Assembly (NCBI GenBank): GCA_036557665.1
Contig: DATBHG010000130.1
Coordinates: 1 to 64,000, forward strand
Source: VAZQ01 sp036557665
Lineage (GTDB): Bacteria; Pseudomonadota; Alphaproteobacteria; Rhizobiales; Xanthobacteraceae
Direction: 5' to 3'
Length of the DNA: 64,000 bases
Shown here: positions 25,825 through 35,002 of the stretch, piece after piece
Numbering within the stretch: the stretch's first letter is position 1
Layout: each line of letters starts with the position of its first letter
Notes under the pieces: model-generated
What the model saw: the letters and a program-made list of their open reading frames with translations, nothing else
Told to the model about the DNA's origin: nothing
Database searches by the model: none
Position numbers and translations under genes: made by a program

Positions 25825-25859
25825 CGGGAATCCGTCGATTGGACTGAATCCTGCCCTGT

Positions 25860-25874
25860 GTTCGCTTTTTGTTC
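25860..25874 (-). promoter_or_regulatory. LexA-type SOS box upstream of imuA
   Basis: gttcgctttttgttc matches the alphaproteobacterial LexA operator GTTC-N7-GTTC exactly. It reads on the plus strand, but the element is effective in either orientation. It lies 36 bp before the imuA start, where LexA would block transcription of the operon. Confidence 0.85.
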
Positions 25875-25955
25875 CATACAGATTCCCTGTCCTTTCCTGG
25901 ACGTCAAGCCTCTTCGTAAGCTACTGGTATTCCTCAGAAATTAGGAGGAGGCCGA

Positions 25956-27098
25956 CTATTCCGCGATCACACTTCGGTTCAGCTCGCGCACATCTCTCAT
26001 TCCCGTAAGCGCCATGGAGACATCCAACTCCTTGGCGAGGATCTCGATCGCCTTGGCCACTCCCTCCTGCCCATAGGCGCCGAGCCCATACACGTACGAT
26101 CGGCCGATCAAACAGGAGCGGGCGCCAAGCGCCAGCGCCCGCAACAGATCCTGGCCTGACCGGATGCCGCCATCGAACATCACTTCGATCTGAGAGCCGA
26201 CGGCATCGACGATTCCTGCTAACGCCGAGATCGAGGACGGAGCCCCATCGAGTTGCCGCCCACCGTGATTCGACACCACAAGGGCGCTGGCGCCTGTCTG
26301 CGCAGCAATCTTGGCGTCCTCGACATCCAGAATGCCCTTGAGAATCAGCTTGCCCGGCCACAGGCCGCGCACCCATTCGATGTCCTTCCAGTTCAGCGTG
26401 GGGTCGAACTGGCTGTTGGTCCACTGCGCCAGGGACGTCACGTTCTCCATCCCATGGACGTGGCCGGCGAGATTGCCGAAAGTCTTGCGCTTGCCCTGCA
26501 GGATCGAGAGCGCCCATCCCGGCTTGCTCGCGATATCGATGAGATTGGCAAGCCTCAGCTCCGGTGGGACCGTCATACCGTTGCGGATGTCGCAGTGACG
26601 CTGGCCGAGCACCTGCAGATCGACTGTGAGCATGAGCGCGCTGCATCTGGCTGCGGCCGCACGCTCGATGAGGGAACGAATGAAGCCGCGGTCCCTCATC
26701 ACATAGAGTTGGAACCAGAACGGCTTGCCGACGGCCTGCACGACATCCTCGATCGAGCAGATCGACATGGTCGAGAGGGTAAACGGGATGCCGGCTGCGT
26801 GCGCGGCACGGCAAGCAAGAATCTCGCCGTCTCCCCGTTGCATCCCGCAGACTCCAATCGGAGCAAGAGCAAGCGGGAGGCGCGCCGGCTCCCCCACGAT
26901 CGTGGTGGTGAGATCGCGCTGCGACACGTCCACCAGTATGCGCTGGCGCAGCTTGATTCGTTCGAGGTCCGCCCGATTGGCGCGCAATGTCTGCTGCGAA
27001 TAGGAACCCGCCTCCGCATAGTCGAAGAATGCGCGCGGCACCTTGCGACGCGCAACCTGCCGCAGATCCTCGATGCAGGTCATCGTCCGCAGCGGCAT
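25956..27098 (-). CDS. FMN-dependent alpha-hydroxy-acid oxidase/dehydrogenase (LldD-like)
   Basis: 380 residues from the ATG giving MPLRTMTCIEDL; Met6 is an alternative. It matches the FMN-dependent L-lactate dehydrogenase/glycolate oxidase family: ALAPIGVCGMQRGDG early, WFQLYVMRDRGF in the middle, LILKGILDVEDAK with the FMN lysine, and the active-site SNHGGRQLDG followed by EVMFDGGIRSGQD. The usual catalytic residues (Tyr, Asp, His, Arg) appear present. In respiratory bacteria LldD oxidises L-lactate to pyruvate and passes electrons to quinone, but mandelate or other 2-hydroxy acids are possible. No lctP permease or LldR regulator is adjacent. Confidence 0.9.
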   Translation of the reverse strand: MPLRTMTCIEDLRQVARRKVPRAFFDYAEAGSYSQQTLRANRADLERIKLRQRILVDVSQRDLTTTIVGEPARLPLALAPIGVCGMQRGDGEILACRAAHAAGIPFTLSTMSICSIEDVVQAVGKPFWFQLYVMRDRGFIRSLIERAAAARCSALMLTVDLQVLGQRHCDIRNGMTVPPELRLANLIDIASKPGWALSILQGKRKTFGNLAGHVHGMENVTSLAQWTNSQFDPTLNWKDIEWVRGLWPGKLILKGILDVEDAKIAAQTGASALVVSNHGGRQLDGAPSSISALAGIVDAVGSQIEVMFDGGIRSGQDLLRALALGARSCLIGRSYVYGLGAYGQEGVAKAIEILAKELDVSMALTGMRDVRELNRSVIAE

Positions 27099-27116
27099 CA
27101 CCCTTACCCTTTTTAT

Positions 27117-27167
27117 CCGGCGCAACCTTGTGACTCTGCGGAGGGCAGAACCGCGCGGTTGCGCCGG
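27117..27167. repeat. 11-bp perfect inverted repeat between lldD-like gene and stress gene
   Basis: ccggcgcaacc (27117-27127) and ggttgcgccgg (27157-27167) are perfect inverted copies separated by 29 bp, in the divergent promoter region. The right copy overlaps the -35 element of the adjacent EcfG-type promoter by two bases. It could be an operator for a dimeric regulator of the oxidase gene or a hairpin in its leader. Confidence 0.55.
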
Positions 27168-27191
27168 AACGCGCTCGACCGTCGAGGCGTT
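27166..27191 (+). promoter_or_regulatory. EcfG-type general-stress promoter
   Basis: ggaac at 27166-27170 and cgtt at 27188-27191 are separated by exactly 17 bp, matching the alphaproteobacterial general-stress sigma factor EcfG consensus GGAAC-N16/17-cGTT. Transcription would begin near 27198, about 29 bp before the small gene at 27227, leaving room for its ribosome binding site (caggaga). Confidence 0.7.
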
Positions 27192-27226
27192 ATTGGAACG
27201 ACAAAAACGCCAGTCAGGAGAGCACC

Positions 27227-27430
27227 ATGGGCATTCCGAACGAGAGCGTGACGGAAAACGAGATCGAGGAGAAGAGGCGTCAGGAGGCCCGCGAGGAGTT
27301 TCGTGAGGAGCAGAGGCGCAAGGCAGAAAAATCGCTGGACCGCGGACTTGAGGACAGCTTTCCTGCCTCCGATCCACCCAACGTAACTCAGCCGGCGGCC
27401 TCCGTGCACGATAAGAAACCGCGACGCTAG
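27227..27430 (+). CDS. Small acidic/basic conserved protein with DSFPASDPPN motif
   Basis: 67 residues, almost all charged in the N-terminal half (EKRRQEAREEFREEQRR forms one long helix), followed by the conserved LEDSFPASDPPNVTQP motif seen in many small alphaproteobacterial proteins of unknown function. ATG is preceded by caggagag. An EcfG-type promoter lies directly upstream, which fits membership in the general stress response. No domain with known activity is present. The gene ends 140 bp before glmM and is transcribed in the same direction, but on its own promoter. Confidence 0.85.
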   Translation: MGIPNESVTENEIEEKRRQEAREEFREEQRRKAEKSLDRGLEDSFPASDPPNVTQPAASVHDKKPRR

Positions 27431-27570
27431 GCCGGTCCGTCCGAAGCCGCTGGTCTAAGCCGGCGGTTTCGTTTATCATTAGTACCGAATTATCCCGCGC
27501 GTCTTCGCATATCCTCTTGATTAGATGGCCCTTTTCGGTGACAAGGGCCGCGCGCATGGGGCAAGAGGAA

Positions 27571-28914
27571 ATGGTGCGGAAGTATTTTGGTACAGACGGC
27601 ATACGTGGCCGAGCAAACGGCGTAATCACGCCGGAGCTTGCGCTCAAGGTCGGCCAAGCGGCCGGGCTGGTCTTCCGCCGTGGAGACCATCGCCACCGCG
27701 TGCTCATCGGCAAGGATACGAGACTGTCGGGCTACATGATCGAGACCGCGCTGGTCGCGGGGTTCACCTCGGTCGGCATGGATGTGCTGCTCACCGGCCC
27801 GATCCCGACCCCCGCGGTCGGCATGCTCACACGCTCCATGCGCGCCGACCTCGGGGTCATGATCTCCGCTTCCCATAACCCATTCGCCGACAATGGCATC
27901 AAGCTTTTTGGCCCCGATGGTTTCAAGCTCTCGGATGGGGTCGAGCTCGAGATCGAGGGTCTCATCGAATCCGAGCTTACAAAAAAGCTGGCCAACAGCG
28001 CCGACCTTGGACGTGCCAAACGCATCGACGGCGTCCAAGACCGCTACATCGAATTCGCCAAGCGCACGTTACCTCGGAATCTCTCGCTTGGCGGGCTGCG
28101 GATCGTAATTGATTGCGCCAACGGTGCGGCCTATCGAGTGGCGCCCGAGGCGTTGCGCGAGCTCGATGCGGAGGTCATCGCCATCGGGGTGGAGCCCGAC
28201 GGGTTCAACATCAACCGCGAATGCGGATCCACCGAGCCCGCCGCCCTTTGCCAGAAAGTCAAGGAGATGCGGGCCGATATCGGTCTTGCGCTCGATGGTG
28301 ACGCCGACCGTGTCCTGATGGTGGACGAGCGCGGCCGCGTGATCGACGGGGATCAACTCCTGGCGGTCATCGCGCAGAGCTGGAAAGAGGAGGGACGGCT
28401 CTGCGTCAACGGAATTGTCGCGACGGTGATGTCCAATCTGGGTCTCGAACGTTATCTCGGCGGCCTGGGCCTGTCTCTGGCGCGCACTCCGGTCGGCGAC
28501 CGATACGTGCTCGATCACATGCGCACCGAAGGCTACAATGTGGGGGGTGAATCCTCAGGCCACATCATCCTGTCCGACTACACCACCACGGGGGACGGAT
28601 TGTTGGCGGCGCTTCAGGTCCTCGCCGTAGTGAAGAAGCAGGAGCAGCCTGTCTCGCGGGTCTGCCACCGCTTCGATCCGCTGCCGCAGATACTGAAGAA
28701 CGTCCGTTACAAGAGCGGAAAGCCGCTCGAAAATGCACAAGTGCGATCCGCGATCGAGCACGCCGAAGCCAGGCTCAACACCCACGGCCGCCTGATCATC
28801 CGTCCCTCTGGAACCGAACCGGTGATTCGCGTCATGGGGGAGGGCGAAGACCGAATCTTGGTCGAAGAAATCGTCGAAGGGATCGTCGACGCCCTTACGA
28901 ATGCTGCGGCTTGA
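27571..28914 (+). CDS. glmM: Phosphoglucosamine mutase
   Basis: 447 residues from the ATG that gives the standard MVRKYFGTDGIRG start; an in-frame ATG at 27556 adds five residues. It interconverts glucosamine-6-phosphate and glucosamine-1-phosphate for UDP-GlcNAc, feeding peptidoglycan and lipopolysaccharide. The active phosphoserine is Ser101 in MISASHNPFADNGIK, the Mg2+ loop is LDGDADRVL, and the phosphate-binding loop is RPSGTEPVIRVMGE. Length and motifs are typical of GlmM, not of phosphomannomutase. The usual FtsH-FolP neighbours are not adjacent here. Confidence 0.96.
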   Translation: MVRKYFGTDGIRGRANGVITPELALKVGQAAGLVFRRGDHRHRVLIGKDTRLSGYMIETALVAGFTSVGMDVLLTGPIPTPAVGMLTRSMRADLGVMISASHNPFADNGIKLFGPDGFKLSDGVELEIEGLIESELTKKLANSADLGRAKRIDGVQDRYIEFAKRTLPRNLSLGGLRIVIDCANGAAYRVAPEALRELDAEVIAIGVEPDGFNINRECGSTEPAALCQKVKEMRADIGLALDGDADRVLMVDERGRVIDGDQLLAVIAQSWKEEGRLCVNGIVATVMSNLGLERYLGGLGLSLARTPVGDRYVLDHMRTEGYNVGGESSGHIILSDYTTTGDGLLAALQVLAVVKKQEQPVSRVCHRFDPLPQILKNVRYKSGKPLENAQVRSAIEHAEARLNTHGRLIIRPSGTEPVIRVMGEGEDRILVEEIVEGIVDALTNAAA

Positions 28915-29072
28915 GAGCTTCGCAAGGGCTATGCCGGGGAGTCGACGCCGCCGGAGCCTGCCTTGCCTACTTTGGAATAGCTGTAAATCGCGACAAATCG
29001 GTTGCCAGGCCCGTCGAGCTTGCCTAACAACAGTTACATACAGGACTAACTCCCTCCGGATCGCCGCCTTCC

Positions 29073-29282
29073 ATGATCGTCTGCTCCTGCAACGTGCTCA
29101 GCGACCGCGACGTGCGGGCGGCATTTTCCAATGAGCAAATGCCTCGAAGCACGAGCCAGCTCTACGGCTGCCTAGGCTGCAGTCCCCAGTGTGGACGCTG
29201 CGCAGGAACTCTCCGTCGCCTCATGGACGAGGCCGTGAGCAACGGCGCTTTCGGCGACGACTGCTTTCCAGGAGCGCGGTAA
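29073..29282 (+). CDS. bfd: Bacterioferritin-associated ferredoxin
   Basis: 69 residues, a Bfd-type 2Fe-2S protein: cysteines at 4 and 6 (MIVCSCN) and a CGRC pair at 40 and 43. Two further cysteines (33, 36 in GCLGC) are extra to the usual four. Bfd binds bacterioferritin and reduces its stored iron for release. It lies 91 bp upstream of the bacterioferritin gene in the same direction, the usual arrangement. No obvious Irr or RirA box was recognised upstream. Confidence 0.9.
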   Translation: MIVCSCNVLSDRDVRAAFSNEQMPRSTSQLYGCLGCSPQCGRCAGTLRRLMDEAVSNGAFGDDCFPGAR

Positions 29283-29373
29283 CACGCTTAAATGGTGGGG
29301 TTCGTGCCGGGCCATTGCATGGCTCGGCCGACCTTGTCTTGGCGGCTGTTTATTGAGCTGAGGGAATCAAATC

Positions 29374-29856
29374 ATGCGAGGCGATGCCAGGGTCATTGAA
29401 TTTCTCAATCGGGGCGTGCGGCACGAGTTGACCGCGATCAACCAGTACTGGCTGCACTACCGGCTGCTGGACAACTGGGGTTACCGGGATCTGGCGAAGC
29501 AGTGGCGCAAGGAGTCGATGGAGGAGATGCAGCACGCGGACAAGTTGATCCAGCGCATCATCTTTCTCGACGGCTTCCCTAATTTGCAGGTGCTCGATCC
29601 GCTGCATATCGGACAGAACGTGCGCGAGGTGCTCGATTGCGATCTGGCGTCGGAAATGTCGGCGCGCTCGCTTTATGAGGAGGCGGCAACCCATTGCCAT
29701 GGGGTCAAGGATTACGTCACCCGTGACCTGTTCGAAGCGCTGATGCACGACGAGGAGGAGCACATCGACTTTCTCGAGACGCAACTGGATCTCGTGGCCA
29801 AGCTGGGGCTTGAGCTTTATGCGCAGCACCACATCGGCAAGCTTCACGACGACTGA
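29374..29856 (+). CDS. bfr: Bacterioferritin
   Basis: 160 residues of the four-helix ferritin fold. Ferroxidase ligands fall in HELTAINQYWLHYRLL, SMEEMQHADKLIQRI and EEEHIDFLETQLDLV; the haem-binding methionine is one of the two in the ESMEEMQHAD segment. Twenty-four subunits form a hollow shell that oxidises and stores iron in the cytoplasm. It sits just after bfd, so storage and release are encoded together. The start is the ATG giving MRGDARVIEFLNRG, as in orthologues. Confidence 0.96.
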   Translation: MRGDARVIEFLNRGVRHELTAINQYWLHYRLLDNWGYRDLAKQWRKESMEEMQHADKLIQRIIFLDGFPNLQVLDPLHIGQNVREVLDCDLASEMSARSLYEEAATHCHGVKDYVTRDLFEALMHDEEEHIDFLETQLDLVAKLGLELYAQHHIGKLHDD

Positions 29857-29998
29857 CGCAATCGGCTGAAGGCCGTTCGTTAAGATTCGCGGTTAAAAAG
29901 TAAGGTTAAGAGCCTTTTAAGATTTTCCTGCGATTCTCGGCTTCGTTGGTTTCATCCCTGTGGTCAATCACGACCCTGCCGGACGAAAGGGCGAAGTC

Positions 29999-30913
29999 AT
30001 GCTTGTGGTACGTATCCTTGGACTTGCGAGCGCGGCCGCGCTGTTGAGCACCGCGTCGCTAGCTGCCGACCTGCCTCCTCCTCTGCCGCCGCCGGTCTAT
30101 CCAGCTCCGGTCGTAGCGGTCACCAGCGGCTGGTATCTGCGCGCCGACTTCGGTAAGGGCATCCAGCGCTTCGGCGATTTCGAGCACCACCAGACAAACC
30201 CGAACTTTGTCTGGCCGGCGAGCTGGCAGATCGTTCAGAAGAACATCGGGGACACGGACTTCATCGATTTTGGCATCGGCTACCAGTGGAACAACTGGCT
30301 GCGCTTCGACGTCACCGGGGAACATCGGGATACCTCGGAGCTCAAGGTCATCGGCGCCTATTCCGGTTTCCAGGACTTCTGTCCTCCGATCCAAACTGGC
30401 CAGCCGTCTCAGACCTGCTTTGACCTCATCCAGGGACAGCATTCCGCCTGGGTGGTCATGGCAAACGCCTACGTCGACCTCGGCACCTGGTGGTGTCTTA
30501 CCCCGTTCATCGGCGCCGGCGTGGGTGCGGCCCGCCACACCATCGCCGGCTTCACCGATACCGGATTTCCCTTCGGGTTCAGTGCGCTCGGGTTTGCATC
30601 GACCGCGAATTCCGGGAACAACAGCGACAACAAATGGACGATGGCCTGGGCCCTGCACGCTGGTGTAGCCTACAACGTTACCAATAACGTGAAGATCGAG
30701 CTCGCGTATCGGTATATCAACTTTGGCAACATCGACACCCCGGTCGTGGATTGCACCTTCAATGGATGCCTCAACCCGCAGGGCAACCCGCTTGCATTCC
30801 ACACGCTGACGCGGTTTGACGCGCAGGAGCTCAAGATCGGCGTGCGCTTCTTGTTGCAGGCGCCGGAGGCTCCGCCGCCCGCGTTTGCTCCCCCGATCAT
30901 GCGCAAGGGCTGA
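29999..30913 (+). CDS. Outer-membrane beta-barrel protein 1 (Omp25/31-like)
   Basis: 304 residues. A signal peptide (LVVRILGLASAAALLSTASLAAD, cleavage after SLA, start set at the ATG at 29999) is followed by a Pro-rich linker PPPLPPPVYPAPV, a typical Hyphomicrobiales porin-family feature. The mature part has alternating beta strands (GWYLRADFGKGIQ, FIDFGIGYQWNNWLRFDVT, VKIELAYRYINFG) and ends LKIGVRFLLQ, consistent with an 8-stranded barrel. Members are major surface proteins of Brucella and rhizobia. A strong terminator follows the gene directly. Confidence 0.85.
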   Translation: MLVVRILGLASAAALLSTASLAADLPPPLPPPVYPAPVVAVTSGWYLRADFGKGIQRFGDFEHHQTNPNFVWPASWQIVQKNIGDTDFIDFGIGYQWNNWLRFDVTGEHRDTSELKVIGAYSGFQDFCPPIQTGQPSQTCFDLIQGQHSAWVVMANAYVDLGTWWCLTPFIGAGVGAARHTIAGFTDTGFPFGFSALGFASTANSGNNSDNKWTMAWALHAGVAYNVTNNVKIELAYRYINFGNIDTPVVDCTFNGCLNPQGNPLAFHTLTRFDAQELKIGVRFLLQAPEAPPPAFAPPIMRKG

Positions 30914-30935
30914 GCGTAGTCCGACCTGATGACTG

Positions 30936-30973
30936 AGACGGCGCGGGATGTTTCCCGCGCCGTCTGCATTTTT
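30936..30973 (+). terminator. Rho-independent terminator after barrel gene 1
   Basis: agacggcgcggga (30936-30948) pairs perfectly with tcccgcgccgtct (30953-30965) over a TGTT loop, and is followed by a run of five T (30969-30973). This is the clearest intrinsic terminator in the window; it separates the two barrel genes. Confidence 0.9.
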
Positions 30974-31076
30974 ACGCCTGCGTCTCGCTGCTTTTCACTG
31001 ACGGCTAACGGCTCATTAAGGTTAATCATTCATGATCGTCCGGCACTGAAGCGAAGTGGCGAATCAAGAGGCACTG

Positions 31077-31934
31077 ATGCGCTGGCTACTCGTTGCCGTT
31101 GGACTAATGGCCTCCGTCTGGGCGGCCGCCGCGCAGGAGTTCGAGCTTCCCACGCTGCGCGGATCGCAGGCGTTCGCGCCCAATGCCCCGGATTGCTGCA
31201 ACTTGTGGGGCGGCTTCTATGCCGGCGGCCAGGTCGGGTTTGGCGTCACGAGCGCGGATTTCTCCACGACTACCCAGGATCTCGTGGCGCACGAGCTGCG
31301 CCAGCTCACGCTCGAAGCCGCGCAATCGGTTTCCACCTGGCAGGTGCTCGGCAAGGCGCATCCCAGCAGCACGGCCTACGGCTTCTTCGTCGGTTATAAC
31401 GTCCCGTGGGAAAGCCTGATCCTCGGACTGGAGGCCAACTATAACCGAACCAACTTTTCCGCTAGTGCGCCGATGTCCCCGCTTTTCATCGCCACAAGCG
31501 ACGGCTCTCACGCCTACAACGTCAATCTCAGCGGCACTGCCTCGATGAATATCACGGACGTCCTCACGCTGCGGGCGCGGGCGGGCTATGTGATGGGCAA
31601 TTTCCTACCATTTGCCACCTTCGGAGTTGCAGTCGGAAGGGCCGACCTCGCACGCACGGCGACGGTGACAGGTCTGCAAGATCCGACTCCGCCGCCGGAT
31701 CCGCTTGCTTGTGACCCGGCCGCATCGCCGCCTTGTGTTCCATTCCTGTTCAACGAATCCGATAAGAGATCCCACGCATTCATATATGGTTGGGCGATCG
31801 GCGGCGGCCTCGAGGTCATGGTGATGCCTCACGTGTTCCTGCGAGCCGAATACGAAGCTGTGGCATTCTCGCCTATTTGGAACATTGTCGCGCTCACGCA
31901 GACCGCACGCTTCGGCGCCGGCTTCAAGTTCTGA
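31077..31934 (+). CDS. Outer-membrane beta-barrel protein 2
   Basis: 285 residues from the ATG giving MRWLLVAVGLMASVWAAAAQ, a signal peptide. The mature protein resembles the porin/opacity-like barrels of rhizobia: GGFYAGGQVGFG near residue 45, AYGFFVGYNVPWESLILGLEANY, TLRARAGYVMGNFLPFATFGVA, and a terminal FGAGFKF ending in the aromatic residue needed for barrel assembly. It is separated from barrel gene 1 by a strong terminator, so it has its own promoter. It is less similar to barrel 1 than a fresh duplicate would be. Confidence 0.82.
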   Translation: MRWLLVAVGLMASVWAAAAQEFELPTLRGSQAFAPNAPDCCNLWGGFYAGGQVGFGVTSADFSTTTQDLVAHELRQLTLEAAQSVSTWQVLGKAHPSSTAYGFFVGYNVPWESLILGLEANYNRTNFSASAPMSPLFIATSDGSHAYNVNLSGTASMNITDVLTLRARAGYVMGNFLPFATFGVAVGRADLARTATVTGLQDPTPPPDPLACDPAASPPCVPFLFNESDKRSHAFIYGWAIGGGLEVMVMPHVFLRAEYEAVAFSPIWNIVALTQTARFGAGFKF

Positions 31935-32100
31935 CCTCTAACGCGCTTGACCTGCGCGGGTCCTCTCCTTAAGCCCGATCGCCACAAGCCTCGCAAGAGC
32001 GGTCCGGATAGGGCGTACGCTCGCTTGCAGGCGGCACAACTCGACGCGACCGAGCTCGCATGACCCGGGCTCGGCGCAGCGCTTTCGGGATGAGCTAACC

Positions 32101-33273
32101 ATGGCTATCGCCAAACCCCTGATGCGACCGGCTGTCCCGCATTTTTCCTCCGGCCCTTGTGCCAAGCGCCCGGGATGGAGCCTCTCGGCGCTTACGGATG
32201 CGGCGGTCGGGCGCTCGCACCGCTCCAAGGTCGGTAAAGCAAAGCTCAAACGCGCGATCGATCTTACGCACGAAGTTCTTGAGGTGCCGCCGGAGTATCG
32301 AATCGGTATCGTCCCGGCCTCGGACACGGGAGCGGTCGAGATGGCGCTGTGGTCCCTGCTCGGCCCGCGACCTGTAACCGTGCTGGCTTGGGAGTCGTTC
32401 GGCGAGGGCTGGGTCAACGATGTCGTCAAGGAGCTCAAGCTTCAAGCGGTAACCGTGCTCAAGGCTCCCTATGGCGAGATTCCTGATCTGGCAAAGGTCG
32501 ATCCGGCAGGCGATGTAGTCTTCACCTGGAACGGCACGACCTCTGGCGTGCGGGTGCCCAACGGCGACTGGATCGCCGCCGACCGACAGGGCCTTTCCAT
32601 TTGCGACGCCACCTCGGCCTGCTTCGCCCAGGCGCTTGACTGGCAAAAGCTCGATGTGGTGACGTTTTCCTGGCAGAAGGCGCTCGGCAGCGAGGCGGCG
32701 CACGGAATGCTGATCCTGTCGCCGCGCGCAGTGGAGCGCTTGGAACGGCATGCTCCGCCCTGGCCCTTGCCGAAAGTGTTCAGGCTGACAAAGGCAGGCA
32801 AGCTCAACCAGGGCATTTTCGAAGGCGAGACCATCAACACGCCATCCATGCTGTGCGTCGAAGACTATCTCGACGCGCTCAACTGGGCGAAATCGATCGG
32901 AGGCCTCAAGGCCCTGACTGCGCGTGCCGATGCCAACGCCAAGGTAATTGCGGATTGGGTGAAGTCGGCGCGGTGGATCGAGTTTCTCGCCAAGAACCCT
33001 GCGGTCCGCTCGAACACCTCCGTATGCCTGAAGGTGGTGGATCCGCAAGTGACAAAGCTGTCTGCGGAGGCTCAAGCCACTTTCGTCAAAGGCATTGCAG
33101 CGGCGCTGGAGAAGGAAGGTGTCGCCTACGATATCGATGCTCACCGGGACGCGCCGGCAGGCTTGCGGATCTGGTGTGGCTCGACGGTGGAGCGCGCCGA
33201 CCTCGATGTGCTGACCTCCTGGCTCGACTGGGCATTTGCCAACAGCAAGGATGCGCTTGCCCGGGCGGCTTGA
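32101..33273 (+). CDS. serC: Phosphoserine aminotransferase
   Basis: 390 residues, PLP enzyme of serine biosynthesis that converts 3-phosphohydroxypyruvate to phosphoserine. The alphaproteobacterial type is recognisable by HFSSGPCAKRPGW at the start, VTFSWQKALGSEAAHG with the PLP lysine, and WNGTTSGVRVPNGD. It lies directly upstream of serA, the preceding enzyme in the pathway, in the same direction, 142 bp apart. The start ATG at 32101 gives the family's usual N-terminus. Confidence 0.95.
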   Translation: MAIAKPLMRPAVPHFSSGPCAKRPGWSLSALTDAAVGRSHRSKVGKAKLKRAIDLTHEVLEVPPEYRIGIVPASDTGAVEMALWSLLGPRPVTVLAWESFGEGWVNDVVKELKLQAVTVLKAPYGEIPDLAKVDPAGDVVFTWNGTTSGVRVPNGDWIAADRQGLSICDATSACFAQALDWQKLDVVTFSWQKALGSEAAHGMLILSPRAVERLERHAPPWPLPKVFRLTKAGKLNQGIFEGETINTPSMLCVEDYLDALNWAKSIGGLKALTARADANAKVIADWVKSARWIEFLAKNPAVRSNTSVCLKVVDPQVTKLSAEAQATFVKGIAAALEKEGVAYDIDAHRDAPAGLRIWCGSTVERADLDVLTSWLDWAFANSKDALARAA

Positions 33274-33415
33274 GATTCCAGACGAATTGCCCGAGCCAAA
33301 GCCGGTGTGCTAACCGCCAACGACCGCAACGGGTCGCGATCCTTTGCCGTCAATCGATGCGTGCGCGACCGGCGCCTTCCCGTGACAATATTATGCACCA
33401 AGATTGAGGCCCTGC

Positions 33416-35002
33416 ATGCCAGCAAAAGTTCTCATCTCCGATGCGCTCTCTCCCGCGGCGGTGCAAATATTCAAGGATCATGGCATCGCGGTCGATTTCC
33501 AACCCAAGCTCGGGGGCGATAAGGAGAGACTTGCGCATGCGGTAGCTGATTTTGACGGCTTGGCTATTCGCTCGGCCACCAAGGTGACGCCGGCAGTGCT
33601 CGCAAGGGCGAAGAACCTCAAGGTGATCGGACGGGCAGGTATCGGTGTGGACAACGTCGATGTTCCGGCTGCGACTGCGCGGGGCATCATTGTGATGAAT
33701 ACGCCGTTCGGCAATTCGATCACGACTGCCGAGCACGCGATCACGCTGATGCTGGCGCTGGCACGCCAAATCCCCCAGGCCGATGCGTCCACCCAGGCCG
33801 GCAAGTGGGAGAAGAACCGGTTCATGGGCGTGGAGATCACCAGCAAGACGCTGGGCATCATCGGGTGCGGCAATATCGGGTCGATTGTCGCCAACCGCTC
33901 GCTTGGCCTGAAGATGAAAGTGATCGCTTATGATCCCTTCCTTGCGCTCGAGCGGGCGCAGGACCTGGGTGTCGAAAAGGTTACGTTCGATGAGCTCCTT
34001 CATCGCGCTGACTTTATCACGCTGCACACCCCGCTCACCGACAAGACGAGGAACATTATCGATGCCAAGGCCATCGCCGCGATGAAGAAAGGAGTGCGTC
34101 TTATCAATTGTGCCCGCGGCGGGCTGGTCGACGAGGTGGCGTTGCGCGCCGCCCTTGATCGCGGCGATGTTGCCGGTGCTGCCTTGGACGTGTTCGGCGA
34201 GGAGCCGGCCACGCAGAATGCGCTGTTCGGACATCCCAATGTGGTGTGCACCCCGCATCTCGGTGCCGCCACGACGGAAGCCCAGGAAAACGTCGCCTTG
34301 CAGGTCGCAGAGCAGATGTCGGACTACCTGTTGCGCGGCGCGATCTCGAATGCGGTGAATTTCCCTTCCATCAGCGCCGAGGAGGCGCCGCGACTGCGGC
34401 CCTTCATAGAGCTTGCTGAAAAGCTCGGCTCCTTTGCCGGGCAACTGACCGAGACCGGAATCAAGGCTGTCCGGCTGTCATATGAAGGCGTGGTGGCAGG
34501 GATGAATACCAGGGCGCTCACCTCTGCGGCAATTGCAGGTTTGCTGCGACCGATGTTGCAGGAGGTCAATGTGGTCTCCGCGCCCGGCATCGCAAAGGAG
34601 CGCGGCATCGTGGTCGAGGAGACGACGCGCGCAGTCGCTCACGACTACGAAAGCCTGATCACCGTGGAAGTCGTCACGGAGCGCCAGTCGCGGTTCGTGG
34701 CGGGCACTGTCTTTGCCGACGGCAGGCCGCGGATTGTCAATATCAAAGGCATCCGTATGGATGCGGGCTTCGCTCCATCGATGATCTACATCACCAATCT
34801 GGACAAGCCGGGATTCATCGGGCGCTTCTCTTCCACATTGGGGGACGCAGGGATCAATATTGCCACCTTTCACGTCGGGCGCGATGCGCCGGGAGGGAAC
34901 GCGATCGCTCTGATCGAGATCGACGGGGAGCTGCCATCGCATGTGCTTGCGGCGGTTCGAGCACTGCCGCAGGTGCAGCAAGCGAGGCCCCTGAAATTTT
35001 GA
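33416..35002 (+). CDS. serA: D-3-phosphoglycerate dehydrogenase
   Basis: 528 residues of the long SerA type: catalytic D-2-hydroxyacid dehydrogenase core (VLISDALSPAAVQIF, GCGNIGSIVANRSLGL, INCARGGLVDEVAL, TPHLGAATTEAQE), then an allosteric substrate-binding domain and a C-terminal ACT domain (SMIYITNLDKPGFIGRFS). It oxidises 3-phosphoglycerate, the first step of serine synthesis; the ACT domain usually senses serine. The start is the ATG giving MPAKVLISDAL, with an alternative four codons upstream. It forms a serine biosynthesis pair with serC. Confidence 0.97.
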   Translation: MPAKVLISDALSPAAVQIFKDHGIAVDFQPKLGGDKERLAHAVADFDGLAIRSATKVTPAVLARAKNLKVIGRAGIGVDNVDVPAATARGIIVMNTPFGNSITTAEHAITLMLALARQIPQADASTQAGKWEKNRFMGVEITSKTLGIIGCGNIGSIVANRSLGLKMKVIAYDPFLALERAQDLGVEKVTFDELLHRADFITLHTPLTDKTRNIIDAKAIAAMKKGVRLINCARGGLVDEVALRAALDRGDVAGAALDVFGEEPATQNALFGHPNVVCTPHLGAATTEAQENVALQVAEQMSDYLLRGAISNAVNFPSISAEEAPRLRPFIELAEKLGSFAGQLTETGIKAVRLSYEGVVAGMNTRALTSAAIAGLLRPMLQEVNVVSAPGIAKERGIVVEETTRAVAHDYESLITVEVVTERQSRFVAGTVFADGRPRIVNIKGIRMDAGFAPSMIYITNLDKPGFIGRFSSTLGDAGINIATFHVGRDAPGGNAIALIEIDGELPSHVLAAVRALPQVQQARPLKF

